From: Helicobacteraceae bacterium
Lineage (GTDB): Bacteria > Campylobacterota > Campylobacteria > Campylobacterales > SZUA-545
Length of the DNA: 46,933 nucleotides
Reading direction: 5' to 3'
NCBI GenBank assembly: GCA_031275395.1
Contig: JAISOU010000087.1
Span: 1 to 46,933 of the forward strand
In this document: piece by piece, positions 25,369 through 34,685 of the stretch
Layout of the letters: each line of letters starts with the position of its first letter
Numbering within the stretch: position 1 is the stretch's first letter
Notes under the pieces: model-generated
Told to the model about the DNA's origin: nothing
Databases searched by the model: none
Seen by the model: the letters and a program-made list of their open reading frames with translations, nothing else
Translations under genes and position numbers: made by a program

Positions 25369-27255
25369 ATGGTTTTGTTGGAAAATGATGCGCAAAAACC
25401 GCGTTTTTTGGGCGCCGTCGTTATGGAAACCGACAATATGCCCGCGACGCTAAAAGAGTTATCCCAGCGCTTTGGCGTTAAATCTTCACAGATTGACTTT
25501 CTGATCCAACACGTAAAAACAATCGTCCAATTTCCGGAGTCCGATAAGCCTGCGGAGCTTACTCCCGCGATGATCGGGCGGCTTAGCGACCCCGCGCTTT
25601 TGATCAATAGCGACTTTTCTATCAAGCAGATCTATACCACAACGTTTAGCCCCGCGCCAAACGAGCGAGATCGGCAGCTTGCAATTGAGGTTTCCGCCAA
25701 CGCCGCCCGAACGAAAGCGATCGCCTCAGTCCAGCCTACGAGCAAAATCCGCAACTTCTCCAACATAAGAGATTACGTTATCGGCGAGCTGAATAAAATT
25801 AAACTTCGTTACGGAATGATTATCGGCTTGCGCGAAGGCGCGATGCAAAACGACGTTATGGGGCTTGTCAATAAGATTCGCATTCACGACTGCGTTCCAG
25901 AACCGCACAGGATCGTTCTCTGCGATTGGATCGCGCCGACTCCGACCATTAACGACAGCTTAATTTTACATTTCAAAGACAAAAAAGAGGCTTCAAAAGA
26001 GAGCGATCGCGTCGATTACGCCGAGCGCGGTTTTATTAAAACCGTCGAAGCGGGCGAATTGCTTGTAGAGTATATCAAGCCCAAAAACGGAACGGCGGGG
26101 CGCGACTTTTGCGGCGTTTATATACCGATTCTTAAAGCTAAAAGAGCGTTTTTGCCTATCCTAAATCCGGACTTAGAAGCGATCGAGGTCAGAGAGGACG
26201 ATCGCTCTATCGGCTACTACGCGAAGCGAAGCGGCTACGTGAATTATCGGCAGAAGGAAAGCAGGCTATCGATCGGCGATACGATCGAAATCGAAAGCGT
26301 CAATTTCAAAACGACGGGCAACATTCAAGCGGGGCTTGATCGGGAGGTAAAAATCAAGATCGAGGGAAACGACGCTTATGAAGATCATATTGGAACAAAC
26401 GTCAAGATCGAGGCGAGCGAGATCGATCTGGACGGTAGCGTGGCGAGCGGCGCGCAAGTTAAAGCAAAAATAGTAAGCGTAGCGGGGCAGACGCATAGCT
26501 CTAGCTCTATCATCGCCGAAACGGCGACGATTGGCGTGCATAAGGGTATGCTGGAGGCAAAAAAGGTCAAGATCGACCGATTAGAACACGGGCGGGTGAG
26601 CGCCGAAGAGGTCGAGATCGATCTGGCGATCGGCGGTATGGTTTGGGCGCGACGCATTATCGTTGGCGTTTTGCGATCGCACGCCACTCTAATCGCCAGC
26701 GAAAGAATTGAAATACGCCAACTGATCGGCGGCGAAAACCATATCTATATCGAAGCGGCAGCGAACGTAGCGGATCGCAAACGATTGGAAGCGCTTATGA
26801 TAGAGAGTAAAACCTGCGATCGGGAGGTAAGCGCGACGTTTCACAAATACGATAAAAAACGCGCCGTTTTGCAAAGAAACAAATCGCAATTTGAGCAGCT
26901 GCGCGGTCGTATCGAAAGCGATCGTTCAAGCGGCAAGGTTTCGCCGTCGGTATTTATCGAACGCTACAACCAATATCTTGAAGAGATGAAAAACGCTCGC
27001 CTGTTAAAAGAGGAGCTAGAGGCGGCGCAGTATAAACAGGGGACGTTGCAGGACGAGATCGGATTGATTCAAAGCCGCGTTCTTAACGCCGTCGTGATCA
27101 ATAAAGATATTTGGCGCAACTATAACGAGATCAGATTTCGCCTTCTTAACCCGCCTAAAGAGCTTCTATTCGTGCCGAAAGAAAACAGCAGGGCGAGCGA
27201 AATACGTTTAGAGATTAGCGGCGTGGAAGATTACGCGATCAAGGTTATAGAGTGA
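25369..27255 (+). CDS. DUF342 / FapA-like protein (flagellar assembly protein A family)
   Basis: About 628 residues. The central part (about 220-480) is a repetitive beta-rich region with regularly spaced polar and hydrophobic residues, forming the DUF342 parallel-beta architecture (GTAGRDFCGVYIP, VEIDLAIGGMVWARRIIVG). A coiled coil follows (about 485-590). FapA of Vibrio, in this family, promotes polar localisation of the flagellar factor HubP/FlhF systems; the role here is inferred. I take ATG 25369, with AAGGTGG just upstream; GTG 25363 and ATG 25423 are alternatives. It overlaps ruvA by four bases. Confidence 0.75.
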   Translation: MVLLENDAQKPRFLGAVVMETDNMPATLKELSQRFGVKSSQIDFLIQHVKTIVQFPESDKPAELTPAMIGRLSDPALLINSDFSIKQIYTTTFSPAPNERDRQLAIEVSANAARTKAIASVQPTSKIRNFSNIRDYVIGELNKIKLRYGMIIGLREGAMQNDVMGLVNKIRIHDCVPEPHRIVLCDWIAPTPTINDSLILHFKDKKEASKESDRVDYAERGFIKTVEAGELLVEYIKPKNGTAGRDFCGVYIPILKAKRAFLPILNPDLEAIEVREDDRSIGYYAKRSGYVNYRQKESRLSIGDTIEIESVNFKTTGNIQAGLDREVKIKIEGNDAYEDHIGTNVKIEASEIDLDGSVASGAQVKAKIVSVAGQTHSSSSIIAETATIGVHKGMLEAKKVKIDRLEHGRVSAEEVEIDLAIGGMVWARRIIVGVLRSHATLIASERIEIRQLIGGENHIYIEAAANVADRKRLEALMIESKTCDREVSATFHKYDKKRAVLQRNKSQFEQLRGRIESDRSSGKVSPSVFIERYNQYLEEMKNARLLKEELEAAQYKQGTLQDEIGLIQSRVLNAVVINKDIWRNYNEIRFRLLNPPKELLFVPKENSRASEIRLEISGVEDYAIKVIE

Positions 27256-27821
27256 TAGCGGCGATCGAGGGCGAAATTATCGCTAAAGAGCCTAATTATT
27301 GCGATATTTTAACGGCGAGCGGAGTCGCTTATCGACTTTACATCTCGCTAAACGCTTACGCGGCTATAGATAAGCCTCGTATTCGACTTTTAACGTCGTT
27401 AATAATTAGAGAGGACGCGCAGATTCTATACGGCTTTATCGACGAAGCCGAACGAGAGCTTTTTGAAGCTTTAATAAAAGTTAGCGGAGTGGGACCAAAA
27501 AGCGCTATGGCGATTCTATCGACATTTACGCCAAAACAATTTACCGAAGCGCTCGCAAATCGCGACGACAAACTATTAACAAGAGCGCCCGGAGTGGGCA
27601 AAAAAAGCGCGGGGTTAATTATCGTCCAATTAAGCGGAAGTTTAGGCAAAATCGGCGCGGGCGGCGATCAAAACAGCGCGAGCGGCAAAGCCTCTTTAGC
27701 GCTAGAATCGCTAGGCTTTAGACCACTAGAAATCGCGCGCGCTTTGGCAAAATGCTCGTCAAACGACACGGCGAGCCTCGTAAAAGAGGCGTTAAAACTA
27801 TTAAAATCGACGGATAGTTAA
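27252..27821 (+). CDS. ruvA: Holliday junction DNA helicase subunit RuvA
   Basis: A 189-residue tetrameric junction-binding protein that partners RuvB. The OB-fold N-domain (IAAIEGEIIAKE), the acidic-pin segment, and the helix-hairpin-helix elements LIKVSGVGPKSAMAIL and LTRAPGVGKKSAGLIIVQL are clear. The C-terminal RuvB-contacting domain (ALESLGFRPLEIARAL) is present. The GTG start overlaps the TGA of the DUF342 gene. No ruvB or ruvC lies nearby. Confidence 0.93.
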   Translation: MIAAIEGEIIAKEPNYCDILTASGVAYRLYISLNAYAAIDKPRIRLLTSLIIREDAQILYGFIDEAERELFEALIKVSGVGPKSAMAILSTFTPKQFTEALANRDDKLLTRAPGVGKKSAGLIIVQLSGSLGKIGAGGDQNSASGKASLALESLGFRPLEIARALAKCSSNDTASLVKEALKLLKSTDS

Positions 27822-27841
27822 ATCTAAATTAAAGGCAAAAA

Positions 27842-28879
27842 ATGCAAAAACCGATCATACTTTTTGGCGGGCAAAGTTACGAACACGAGATTAGCATAGT
27901 CAGCGCGATCTCGCTACACAAGGCGATCGGCGCGCAATGCGCGTTTGTTTTTCTATCGCCCGATCGCCGTTTTTATCTAATCGATCTTATCGATATGAAA
28001 GCCGATCATTTTTCAAGCGGGCGCTACCGCAAAAACGCCGAACTATTTTTAGCGCGGGGCGGATTCGAGCGCAAAACCCTCTTTGGCAGAACGCCGATCG
28101 ATGGCGACGTCGTAATCAGCGTCGCGCACGGCGCGGACGGCGAAGACGGCAAACTCGCCGCGCTGTTTGATTTTTACGGCGTCGCATATGTCGGTCCCCG
28201 TTTGGAAGCCTCCGTTTTAAGTTTCAACAAACGCTGGACAAAGTTTTTAGCTCTGTGCGCGGGAGTTAAAACCCTGCCCTATCAGGTCGTCCGCAGAGGC
28301 GACGCGATAGACCTGCCCTACCCTTTTATATTAAAACCTTTGCGGCTTGGAAGCTCGATTGGAATCGCGGTCGTTAAAAGCCAAGCCGATCTGAGCTACG
28401 CGATCGACGCGGCGTTTGAGTTTGACGACGAAGCGCTGGCGGAACCTTTTATCGACGGCGTAAGCGAATACAATCTTGCGGGCTGCAAAACGGGCGAAAC
28501 GTGGCGGCTTTCTACGATAGAAGAGCCGCAGAAAAAAGAGGTTTTGGATTTTGACCAAAAGTATCTCGATTTTTCGCGCGACGGCAAAGCCAAAGAGGCG
28601 CGGCTGTCAAACGAAACGGCGGAGGCTTTGCGGGAGGCGTTCAAAAAGATATACGATCAGGGCTTTGCGGGAGCGTTGATTCGCTGCGATTTTTTTGTGG
28701 TCGATAACGAAGTTATATTAAACGAGATCAATCCGATACCGGGCAGTTTAGCGCACTATCTTTTCCCCGATTACGAAACGACCCTTAACGAGCTTTTAGC
28801 CGCGCTACCACGCCCAAAACAGATCGCGGTAACCTACAACTATATACACTCGATTAAAGCCGCCAAAGGCAAGCTCTAA
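27842..28879 (+). CDS. ddl: D-alanine--D-alanine ligase Ddl
   Basis: A 345-residue ATP-grasp ligase that makes the D-Ala-D-Ala end of the peptidoglycan stem. Landmarks are LFGGQSYEHEISIVSA, VAHGADGEDGKLAALFDFYGV, FILKPLRLGSSIGI (ATP loop), RCDFFV and ILNEINPIPGSL (metal ligands). Length is normal for the family. It lies 20 bases after ruvA, and the ruvA-ddl order is also known from Campylobacter. Specificity for D-Ala rather than D-lactate is inferred. Confidence 0.92.
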   Translation: MQKPIILFGGQSYEHEISIVSAISLHKAIGAQCAFVFLSPDRRFYLIDLIDMKADHFSSGRYRKNAELFLARGGFERKTLFGRTPIDGDVVISVAHGADGEDGKLAALFDFYGVAYVGPRLEASVLSFNKRWTKFLALCAGVKTLPYQVVRRGDAIDLPYPFILKPLRLGSSIGIAVVKSQADLSYAIDAAFEFDDEALAEPFIDGVSEYNLAGCKTGETWRLSTIEEPQKKEVLDFDQKYLDFSRDGKAKEARLSNETAEALREAFKKIYDQGFAGALIRCDFFVVDNEVILNEINPIPGSLAHYLFPDYETTLNELLAALPRPKQIAVTYNYIHSIKAAKGKL

Positions 28880-29027
28880 GCGCTTTAACGCATTGCGAAA
28901 CGATCTTTGGCGCGGCAAAGCGGCGGTTTTGCCGATAATACATAGGTTTTACAAACGTTTGAGCTTCTATTTCTATTTTTTTGCAAAGTTATCAAAAACT
29001 CCGCTTTTCAAAATCCCTTTGGCGGCG

Positions 29028-29879
29028 CTACGCGCCTTTCATAGTTACGTCGAGTTGCGGGAAAGGAATGGCGATTTTCGCCTCGTTTAGCGCGTCGTAA
29101 ATTAACGGCAGAAAGTCGTATTCGTAGGGGGAAGGCGCGTCGATCGCCGTTTTGGTATAGGCGACCAAAACAAAGTTTAACGCGCTATCGCCGAGCGAAA
29201 CAAGCCGAACCGCTAAAGGCCTATCGCGTTCGTATTGCAGATCGCTCGCTTCGATCTTGGCGATCACGACGCGCTTAACCTCGTTGATCGCGCTTGCGTA
29301 AGCCGCGCTAAAGGGGATCAAAACCCGCCTAACGCCGTCGCTAAAAGAGAGATTGACGATATTTTGCGTGATAAAGGTTTGATTAGGAACGATAATTTCG
29401 ATGTTGTCCGCCGTGATAATAATGGTCGATCGCATATTGATCTGCCTCACCCAGCCGCGTTCTTTGTTTGGAAGCTCGATAAGATCGCCGATGCGAATCG
29501 TTTTTTCAAAAAGCAAAATTACGCCGCTGACGAAATTTGAAACGATATTTTGCAGACCAAAGCCCACGCCTACCGAGATCGCGCCGGCGATCACCGCTAG
29601 AGCCGAGAGATTGATTCCAAGCGCGCTTAATCCGATAAAGATCGTGCCGATCACGATCGCGTAGTAGCCGATATTCGAGACGATCTGTTTATTTTCGCGG
29701 GTTAATTGCATAAGCTCCAGCGAAGCGATCCGCCGCCGAAACAGCCTGCCCAAAAAAAAGCCGAACCAAAAAACGGCGATAAACTTTAATACGCCCAAAG
29801 CGGAGATTTGCGCGCCGCCAATATCCAAAAACGTAAAATTCAAAAACTCCCACACGCGCCCAAACCACTCTTTCATCAT
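29028..29879 (-). CDS. MscS family mechanosensitive channel
   Basis: 283 residues. Three N-terminal membrane helices are followed by the glycine/alanine-rich pore helix LAVIAGAISVGVGFGLQNIVSNFVSG and the beta domain (IRIGDLIELPNKERGWVRQI, IIVPNQTFITQNIVNLSF). This is the minimal MscS fold, which opens on hypo-osmotic shock. Its start overlaps the stop of the upstream acetyltransferase gene by four bases (ATGA). The C-terminus is of normal length. Confidence 0.88.
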   Translation of the reverse strand: MMKEWFGRVWEFLNFTFLDIGGAQISALGVLKFIAVFWFGFFLGRLFRRRIASLELMQLTRENKQIVSNIGYYAIVIGTIFIGLSALGINLSALAVIAGAISVGVGFGLQNIVSNFVSGVILLFEKTIRIGDLIELPNKERGWVRQINMRSTIIITADNIEIIVPNQTFITQNIVNLSFSDGVRRVLIPFSAAYASAINEVKRVVIAKIEASDLQYERDRPLAVRLVSLGDSALNFVLVAYTKTAIDAPSPYEYDFLPLIYDALNEAKIAIPFPQLDVTMKGA

Positions 29880-30319
29880 AGCTCCAAGTTCATCTTTAGC
29901 CCGTCCGCGCCAAGCGGATAGTAGGCTTTTATTAACGCGATCTTACGAAATGCAAACTTTTTGTAGAGCGCGATCGCGGCGGCGTTGTCGATCCTGACCT
30001 CTAAAAAGAGCCGTTTTTTGCCGAGTTTTTTTGCGTATTCGATCGCGTTTGTTAAAAGCGCCGCGCCGATCCCGCGCCGATAATAGGCGCTATCGACGCC
30101 AAGCGCGTAAAGTCTAGCCCAATCGCGGTTTTTGGCGGTAAAAACTAGCGCGTAGCCCGCTAACGCGCCGTTTAACTCCGCTTTGATCAGATAGTTTTCG
30201 CGTTTAAGATGGTAACTAAACGCGCGTCTGTTTAGCCGCCAATCCTCGTCGGAAAAACAGCGGCGTTCAAACGCCGCAAGTTCGTTAAGATCGTCGATAG
30301 AGGCTCTGATTAGCTTCAT
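29876..30319 (-). CDS. rimI: GNAT N-acetyltransferase, RimI-like
   Basis: 147 residues. The acetyl-CoA loop reads YYRRGIGAALLTNAI (R/Q-x-x-G-x-G/A), and LFLEVRIDNAAAIALYKKFAFRKI is the RimI-type C-terminal core. RimI acetylates the N-terminus of ribosomal protein S18, though related proteins modify other targets. It is coupled to mscS downstream. A less specific GNAT function cannot be excluded. Confidence 0.75.
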   Translation of the reverse strand: MKLIRASIDDLNELAAFERRCFSDEDWRLNRRAFSYHLKRENYLIKAELNGALAGYALVFTAKNRDWARLYALGVDSAYYRRGIGAALLTNAIEYAKKLGKKRLFLEVRIDNAAAIALYKKFAFRKIALIKAYYPLGADGLKMNLEL

Positions 30320-30357
30320 AAAATACCTTTTTCAACGCTTTTTGAGGCTTGTTTATT

Positions 30358-30363
30358 TATAAT
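30358..30363 (+). promoter_or_regulatory. -10 element upstream of gltX
   Basis: TATAAT stands 37 bases before the preferred gltX ATG (30400). It lies within the longer possible reading frame, supporting the shorter start. Confidence 0.5.
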
Positions 30364-30399
30364 CCCCGCAATAAGTTTATCCGTTTTGGAGTTTTAGAG

Positions 30400-31767
30400 A
30401 TGGTTGTTACCCGTTTTGCCCCCTCTCCGACGGGGTTTTTGCATATCGGCGGTTTAAGAACGGCGCTTTTTTCGTATCTATGGGCGCGAAAGAACAAAGG
30501 CAGGTTTTTACTGCGCATAGAAGACACCGATCTGGCGCGAAATAGCGAGGAGGCGACGAAGGCGATCTTGGAGGCGTTCGAGTGGGTTAAAATGGAGCGC
30601 GACGGAGTAATCGAGTATCAATCTAAACGCTTTGATATTTACGCCGAATATATCGATAAACTACTCGCAAACGGCGACGCGTATTATTGCTATATGAGCA
30701 AGGAGGAGCTAGACGCTCTGCGCGAGGAGCAACAAAAACGCGGCGAGCGTCCGCGCTACGACGGGCGTTACCGCGATGGCAAACTGCCGCCAAAAGAGGG
30801 GGTCGCGCCCGTCGTGCGGATCAAAGTCCCGACAAGCGGTTCGATCGTTTTCGACGACGGCGTAAAAGGCAGAGTAGAGTTTGGCGCGGATCAACTAGAC
30901 GATTTTATTATCGCTAGAAGCGACAAAACGCCCACTTATAATTTTGTCGTGGCGATCGACGATCGCCTTATGGGCGTAACCGACGTGATCAGAGGCGACG
31001 ATCACCTCTCCAACACTCCCAAACAGATCGCCGTCTATCAAGCCTTCGGTTGGGAGATTCCGCGCTTTTTTCACGTGCCTATGATCCTAAACGGCGAGGG
31101 CAAAAAACTAAGCAAACGCGATGGCGCGACAAACGTAATGGATTACAGGGCAAACGGCTATCTGCCCGAAGCGCTTTTGAATTTTCTTGCTCGGCTAGGC
31201 TGGAGCCACGGCGATCAGGAGATCTTTAGTCGCGAGGAGTTGCTGGAGTTTTTCGATCCGAAGGATATAAACAGATCGGCTTCGGCGTTTAACGCAAGCA
31301 AACTTCTGTGGATCAACCACGAACATATCAAAGCGCAAAGCGACGATCGGCTGATCGAAACGCTGAAAAACGATTTTGACGCCGATTTAAGCGGCTTTGA
31401 AAACCAATCGAAACTTCTTAAACTCTGCAAAGAGAAGGCGCAAACGCTTACCGCGCTAGCGATCGAAGCTAAAAAATTCGTTTTACGTCCGACAAGCTAT
31501 AATCCTAAAGATCTATCGCGGGTTACGGAGGATAATTTGGCGATCGTCGAGCGGTTTTTGGATTTCGCGGCGCTTAGGCAAGATTTTCACGGCGCGATCG
31601 AAGAGTTTTTAAAGATCGAAAATATTAAAATGCCGCAGTTAGGCAAACCGCTTAGAATCGCGGTTTTTGGCGAAGCCTCAGGCGCGGGACTGGTCGAAAC
31701 TTTGGAGATTTTGGGAATAAAAGAGATAAAGATCAGGTTGCAGGCGTTAAAAAAATGCGTAAAATAG
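30400..31767 (+). CDS. gltX: Glutamyl-tRNA synthetase GltX
   Basis: A class I synthetase that charges glutamate, and in this lineage often glutamine tRNA for later amidation. FAPSPTGFLHIGGLRTAL contains the HIGH motif (HIGG), RIEDTD the glutamate-binding loop, and KKLSKRDG the KMSKS motif. Length 455 is normal. ATG 30400 has GGAG eight bases upstream and begins with the family-typical VVTRFAPSPTG. The reading from 30349 would include the promoter. Campylobacterota frequently carry two GltX paralogues, but which one this is cannot be told. Confidence 0.93.
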   Translation: MVVTRFAPSPTGFLHIGGLRTALFSYLWARKNKGRFLLRIEDTDLARNSEEATKAILEAFEWVKMERDGVIEYQSKRFDIYAEYIDKLLANGDAYYCYMSKEELDALREEQQKRGERPRYDGRYRDGKLPPKEGVAPVVRIKVPTSGSIVFDDGVKGRVEFGADQLDDFIIARSDKTPTYNFVVAIDDRLMGVTDVIRGDDHLSNTPKQIAVYQAFGWEIPRFFHVPMILNGEGKKLSKRDGATNVMDYRANGYLPEALLNFLARLGWSHGDQEIFSREELLEFFDPKDINRSASAFNASKLLWINHEHIKAQSDDRLIETLKNDFDADLSGFENQSKLLKLCKEKAQTLTALAIEAKKFVLRPTSYNPKDLSRVTEDNLAIVERFLDFAALRQDFHGAIEEFLKIENIKMPQLGKPLRIAVFGEASGAGLVETLEILGIKEIKIRLQALKKCVK

Positions 31768-31805
31768 CGAATTAGTTTTTATGCTATTAGGAAAAGGAAG
31801 GTCTG

Positions 31806-32738
31806 TTGCGTAGGCGCGATTTTTTGGCGTTATCGTTGGGGGCAATCGCGGCGATCGGTTGCGTCGCGGGTAGAAAAGAGGACGCGGTTAAAACGGCGAA
31901 GTTTGTAGCGCCTCAGCCGCAAACCGATCTGATCGAATCGATCGAACGCGCCGCAATCGAAGAAGAACAGTCGGCGCAAGAAGCTATGGAAGAAGGGATC
32001 GGTTCGGAAGATTCGCAAGCCGTCCCAAAGGATAATTTAGAGATCGTTAAAGAGTCGCGGGAGTTAAAGCCGATTGTCGCGCAAGGCGACGAGTTGGAGC
32101 TACTAACAAGCGTCTTCAAACGGCTCGCTAGCGTCCAAAAGTATATCGGCTTTGGCAACTTTAACATTATTAGTTTCGACGCCATGATTAGCCTCGCTAG
32201 AACCGCCAAAACCGTTGGCGCGTTTACCTACGCGGAGCTTACCTATTTAGAAAAACTCTTTTTTCGCGACGCGAAAGCCTACGGCTTTTTTGGCGAAAAG
32301 GTTACGACAAAGCTCACGGAAGAGATCGCGCAAAAAGAGGTGTTTAAAGCTCCCAATACGGGGCATTACCTTTACAAAGGAAAGGCGGCGCAGGTTTATG
32401 AGAGCGTCAAAAAGGATATTGGCGATTCGATTATTATGACAAGCGGCGTGCGCGGGATTCCAAAACAGTTTTACCTCTTTTTAGCCAAAACGCTGGAGTG
32501 TAAAGGCAACTATTCGGAAGCGTCCCACTCGCTTGCTCCCGCGGGCTATTCCTATCACGGAATAGGCGATTTCGACGTGGGCAAAGTGGGTTACGGCGAA
32601 AAAAACTTTACGCAAGACTTCGCTCAAACGCAGGAGTTTGAAAAACTAATGCAACTAGGATATATCGCAATCCGCTATCCGAGAGGCAACCCCTACGGCG
32701 TATATTTTGAGCCTTGGCACGTCGAGGTGGTAACTTAA
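31806..32738 (+). CDS. Tat-exported M15-type D,D-carboxypeptidase (VanY-like)
   Basis: 310 residues. The N-terminus MRRRDFLALSLGAIAAIG is a twin-arginine signal and GCVAG could also be a lipobox. A long acidic linker (about 25-95) precedes the peptidase. The catalytic part contains SGVRGIPKQF, SYHGIGDFDVGK (the H-x6-D zinc motif region) and EPWHVEV (third zinc ligand and Glu), as in M15 D-Ala-D-Ala carboxypeptidases. It would trim peptidoglycan stems in the periplasm. The start is TTG with GGAAGG upstream. It appears monocistronic. Confidence 0.78.
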   Translation: MRRRDFLALSLGAIAAIGCVAGRKEDAVKTAKFVAPQPQTDLIESIERAAIEEEQSAQEAMEEGIGSEDSQAVPKDNLEIVKESRELKPIVAQGDELELLTSVFKRLASVQKYIGFGNFNIISFDAMISLARTAKTVGAFTYAELTYLEKLFFRDAKAYGFFGEKVTTKLTEEIAQKEVFKAPNTGHYLYKGKAAQVYESVKKDIGDSIIMTSGVRGIPKQFYLFLAKTLECKGNYSEASHSLAPAGYSYHGIGDFDVGKVGYGEKNFTQDFAQTQEFEKLMQLGYIAIRYPRGNPYGVYFEPWHVEVVT

Positions 32739-32921
32739 GTTAGAGGATACCCGCGCTCCATTGTAGGTTTTTACGCCGCTTATTCTCCAAACGTCTTTTT
32801 TGCGTAAAACGACAAAGGACGGATCAAAGCTGCGCCAATGAATAGGCGCTCGCGCAAAATAACCCTCCGCGCGATTTTGTTTATAAACGTTACGGAAGTT
32901 TTCAGAGGATTTTTTATTCCG
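32739..32921 (-). pseudogene. Possible gene remnant without a start
   Basis: One minus frame is open from 32921, just below an in-frame TAA, and reads about 58 residues with normal codon use and protein-like texture (YFARAPIHWRSFDPSF, then KDVWRISGVKTYNGAR). No start codon is available and the frame runs on into the antisense of the M15 gene. It looks like the C-terminal stub of a lost gene directly after the ABC exporter. I do not recognise it. Confidence 0.3.
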
Positions 32922-32925
32922 TTAT

Positions 32926-34632
32926 TTATCCCTTTGGGGTTTCAATTTGCGTTAGCGTTCCGCCTTTAACCATATAAACGAGGTCGCAACGAGAAAGAGC
33001 GCTTAATCTATGCGCGATTATTAGCATGGTCTTTGCCGCGCCGTAGATTTCGTCCATAATCGCCGCTTCGGTTTCAACGTCTAAAGCGCTTGTCGCCTCG
33101 TCTAAAACCAAAACCTCCGGATCGCCGTATAGAGCGCGGGCGATCGCGATTCTCTGCCTCTGTCCGCCGCTTAGTAAAATCCCGCCGTCGCCCACTCTGG
33201 TATCGATTCCTTCGTGCCGAAGCAAAAAATCGTAGATATTCGCCCCGCGCAAAGCCCTTTCGACTCCGTTTTGATCGTATGGTTTGCCAAAGGCGACGTT
33301 TTGCGCGACGCTCCCGTCAAATAGATAAATATCTTGCGGGATATAACCAATTTTTTTACGCCAGTCTCTGATATTTTCTCTCGTTATCTTTTCGTCGTCG
33401 ATAAGAATCTCTCCGCTTTGCGGCTCATAAACGCCGCATATCAGATCGATCAGCGAACTTTTTCCGCCGCCGCTCTTGCCGCAAAAACCTATCTTTTGCC
33501 ATTTTTTGATCGTTAGCGTTAGATCGTTTATTATCGGTTTTGCGGGATCGTAGCCAAAACGGATATTTTTTAGAGCTATACGCTTTTCAAACGCGATAGG
33601 CTTATCGCCTTCGTTTGGAGTTTGCGCGATTAGCTCGTCATAGACAAGCGGCGCGGCGTGCAGGTATTGTTGAATCTCGTTAAACAAGCCGAGTATTCTT
33701 TGCGACGACGGCAATAGGCGGTATAAAACCAGCACAAACATCGAAACGATCGGCACGATCGCGGAAGCGTCTTGGTATTTGGCGATCACATAGATCACCA
33801 AAGATAGCAGGATAATAAAACCCATCGTTTCGATCGAAATTCGGGGCAAAACGCCAAGAACGTTTGAGGTAATCGTATTTTTGAAAAGCTGCGCGACGCG
33901 CTTGGAGAATATTTCCGCTATTTCGGCGGCGTTGCCCGCGAGTTTGATCATTTTGAAATTGCCGAAGGTCGATTGAAGCGTTTCGTGCATTGTCGAGTTG
34001 ATATCGGAGTTTTTATTGCCGATCTTGCGAAGGCGGCGCGAGATCGTCTTTAGCACGACGACTATTTTGACGATCAAGATCGCGCTCAGGACTAACGTGA
34101 TCTTCCAGTGGACAAACCAGACCATCGCGTAGAGCATAAAAAAGATGAAAAGCTCCGAAAGCAACTGAGAAAAAGCGCGAAGCAGATGTGCCATCTGCAA
34201 CGAGTTATACATCACGCTTTTGACGAGTTTTCCGGAGTTAAGCCGCGCGAAATCAAGGTAGCTTAATTCCAGCGTTTTGATAAAGAGCCGTCTTTTCAAG
34301 TCCTCGCCCACGCCGACGCTAAAGCGAGCGCTAAGATAGGCTTGAAAAAGTAAAAGCGCGGCGCGAAAGAGATAAAAGGCGATCAATACCAAGCCAAACG
34401 CGATGGTCATTTCCGCCGCGCTTTGAAAGCCAAAGAAGTCGCCGATCGCCTTGTAGCGCGAGTCGTTTTGGGCAAGCGCGGGGTTGGTCGCCAACGCTAT
34501 AAAGGGCATAATCGCGCCCAATCCGACGGTCTCTACAAGCGCCGCGAAAACGCCTACCGCGATAAGCGCGCCAAAGAGAATCCGTTTTCTCCCGCCCAAG
34601 AAAAAAAACAGTTGTTTGAAAAAATCTCGCAT
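32926..34632 (-). CDS. PglK-like ABC transporter (lipid-linked oligosaccharide flippase family)
   Basis: 568 residues, a fused membrane and ATPase half transporter. The membrane domain (about 15-310) contains a LVETVGLGAIMPFIALA-like segment and LYRLLPSSQRI, closely resembling Campylobacter PglK, which flips the N-glycan heptasaccharide on undecaprenyl diphosphate. The ATPase has GKSGGGKSSLIDLI (Walker A), IGYIPQDIYLFDGS (Q-loop), LSGGQRQRIAIARAL (signature), VLVLDEATSAL (Walker B) and IAHRLS. No glycosyltransferases or oligosaccharyltransferase lie in the window, so the glycan carried is unknown. A generic MsbA-type substrate is the alternative. Confidence 0.7.
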   Translation of the reverse strand: MRDFFKQLFFFLGGRKRILFGALIAVGVFAALVETVGLGAIMPFIALATNPALAQNDSRYKAIGDFFGFQSAAEMTIAFGLVLIAFYLFRAALLLFQAYLSARFSVGVGEDLKRRLFIKTLELSYLDFARLNSGKLVKSVMYNSLQMAHLLRAFSQLLSELFIFFMLYAMVWFVHWKITLVLSAILIVKIVVVLKTISRRLRKIGNKNSDINSTMHETLQSTFGNFKMIKLAGNAAEIAEIFSKRVAQLFKNTITSNVLGVLPRISIETMGFIILLSLVIYVIAKYQDASAIVPIVSMFVLVLYRLLPSSQRILGLFNEIQQYLHAAPLVYDELIAQTPNEGDKPIAFEKRIALKNIRFGYDPAKPIINDLTLTIKKWQKIGFCGKSGGGKSSLIDLICGVYEPQSGEILIDDEKITRENIRDWRKKIGYIPQDIYLFDGSVAQNVAFGKPYDQNGVERALRGANIYDFLLRHEGIDTRVGDGGILLSGGQRQRIAIARALYGDPEVLVLDEATSALDVETEAAIMDEIYGAAKTMLIIAHRLSALSRCDLVYMVKGGTLTQIETPKG

Positions 34633-34685
34633 ATATCCCGTTTTTATATTTATTTGTAATTGTAAGTCTGCTATGCTTACAGGTT

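Noticed and set aside
28880-29027. Possible plus-strand ORF (28893-29090) after ddl
   Set aside because: It overlaps the 3' end of mscS, has a poor start and no family likeness. Only a weak inverted repeat (28913-28934) is present.
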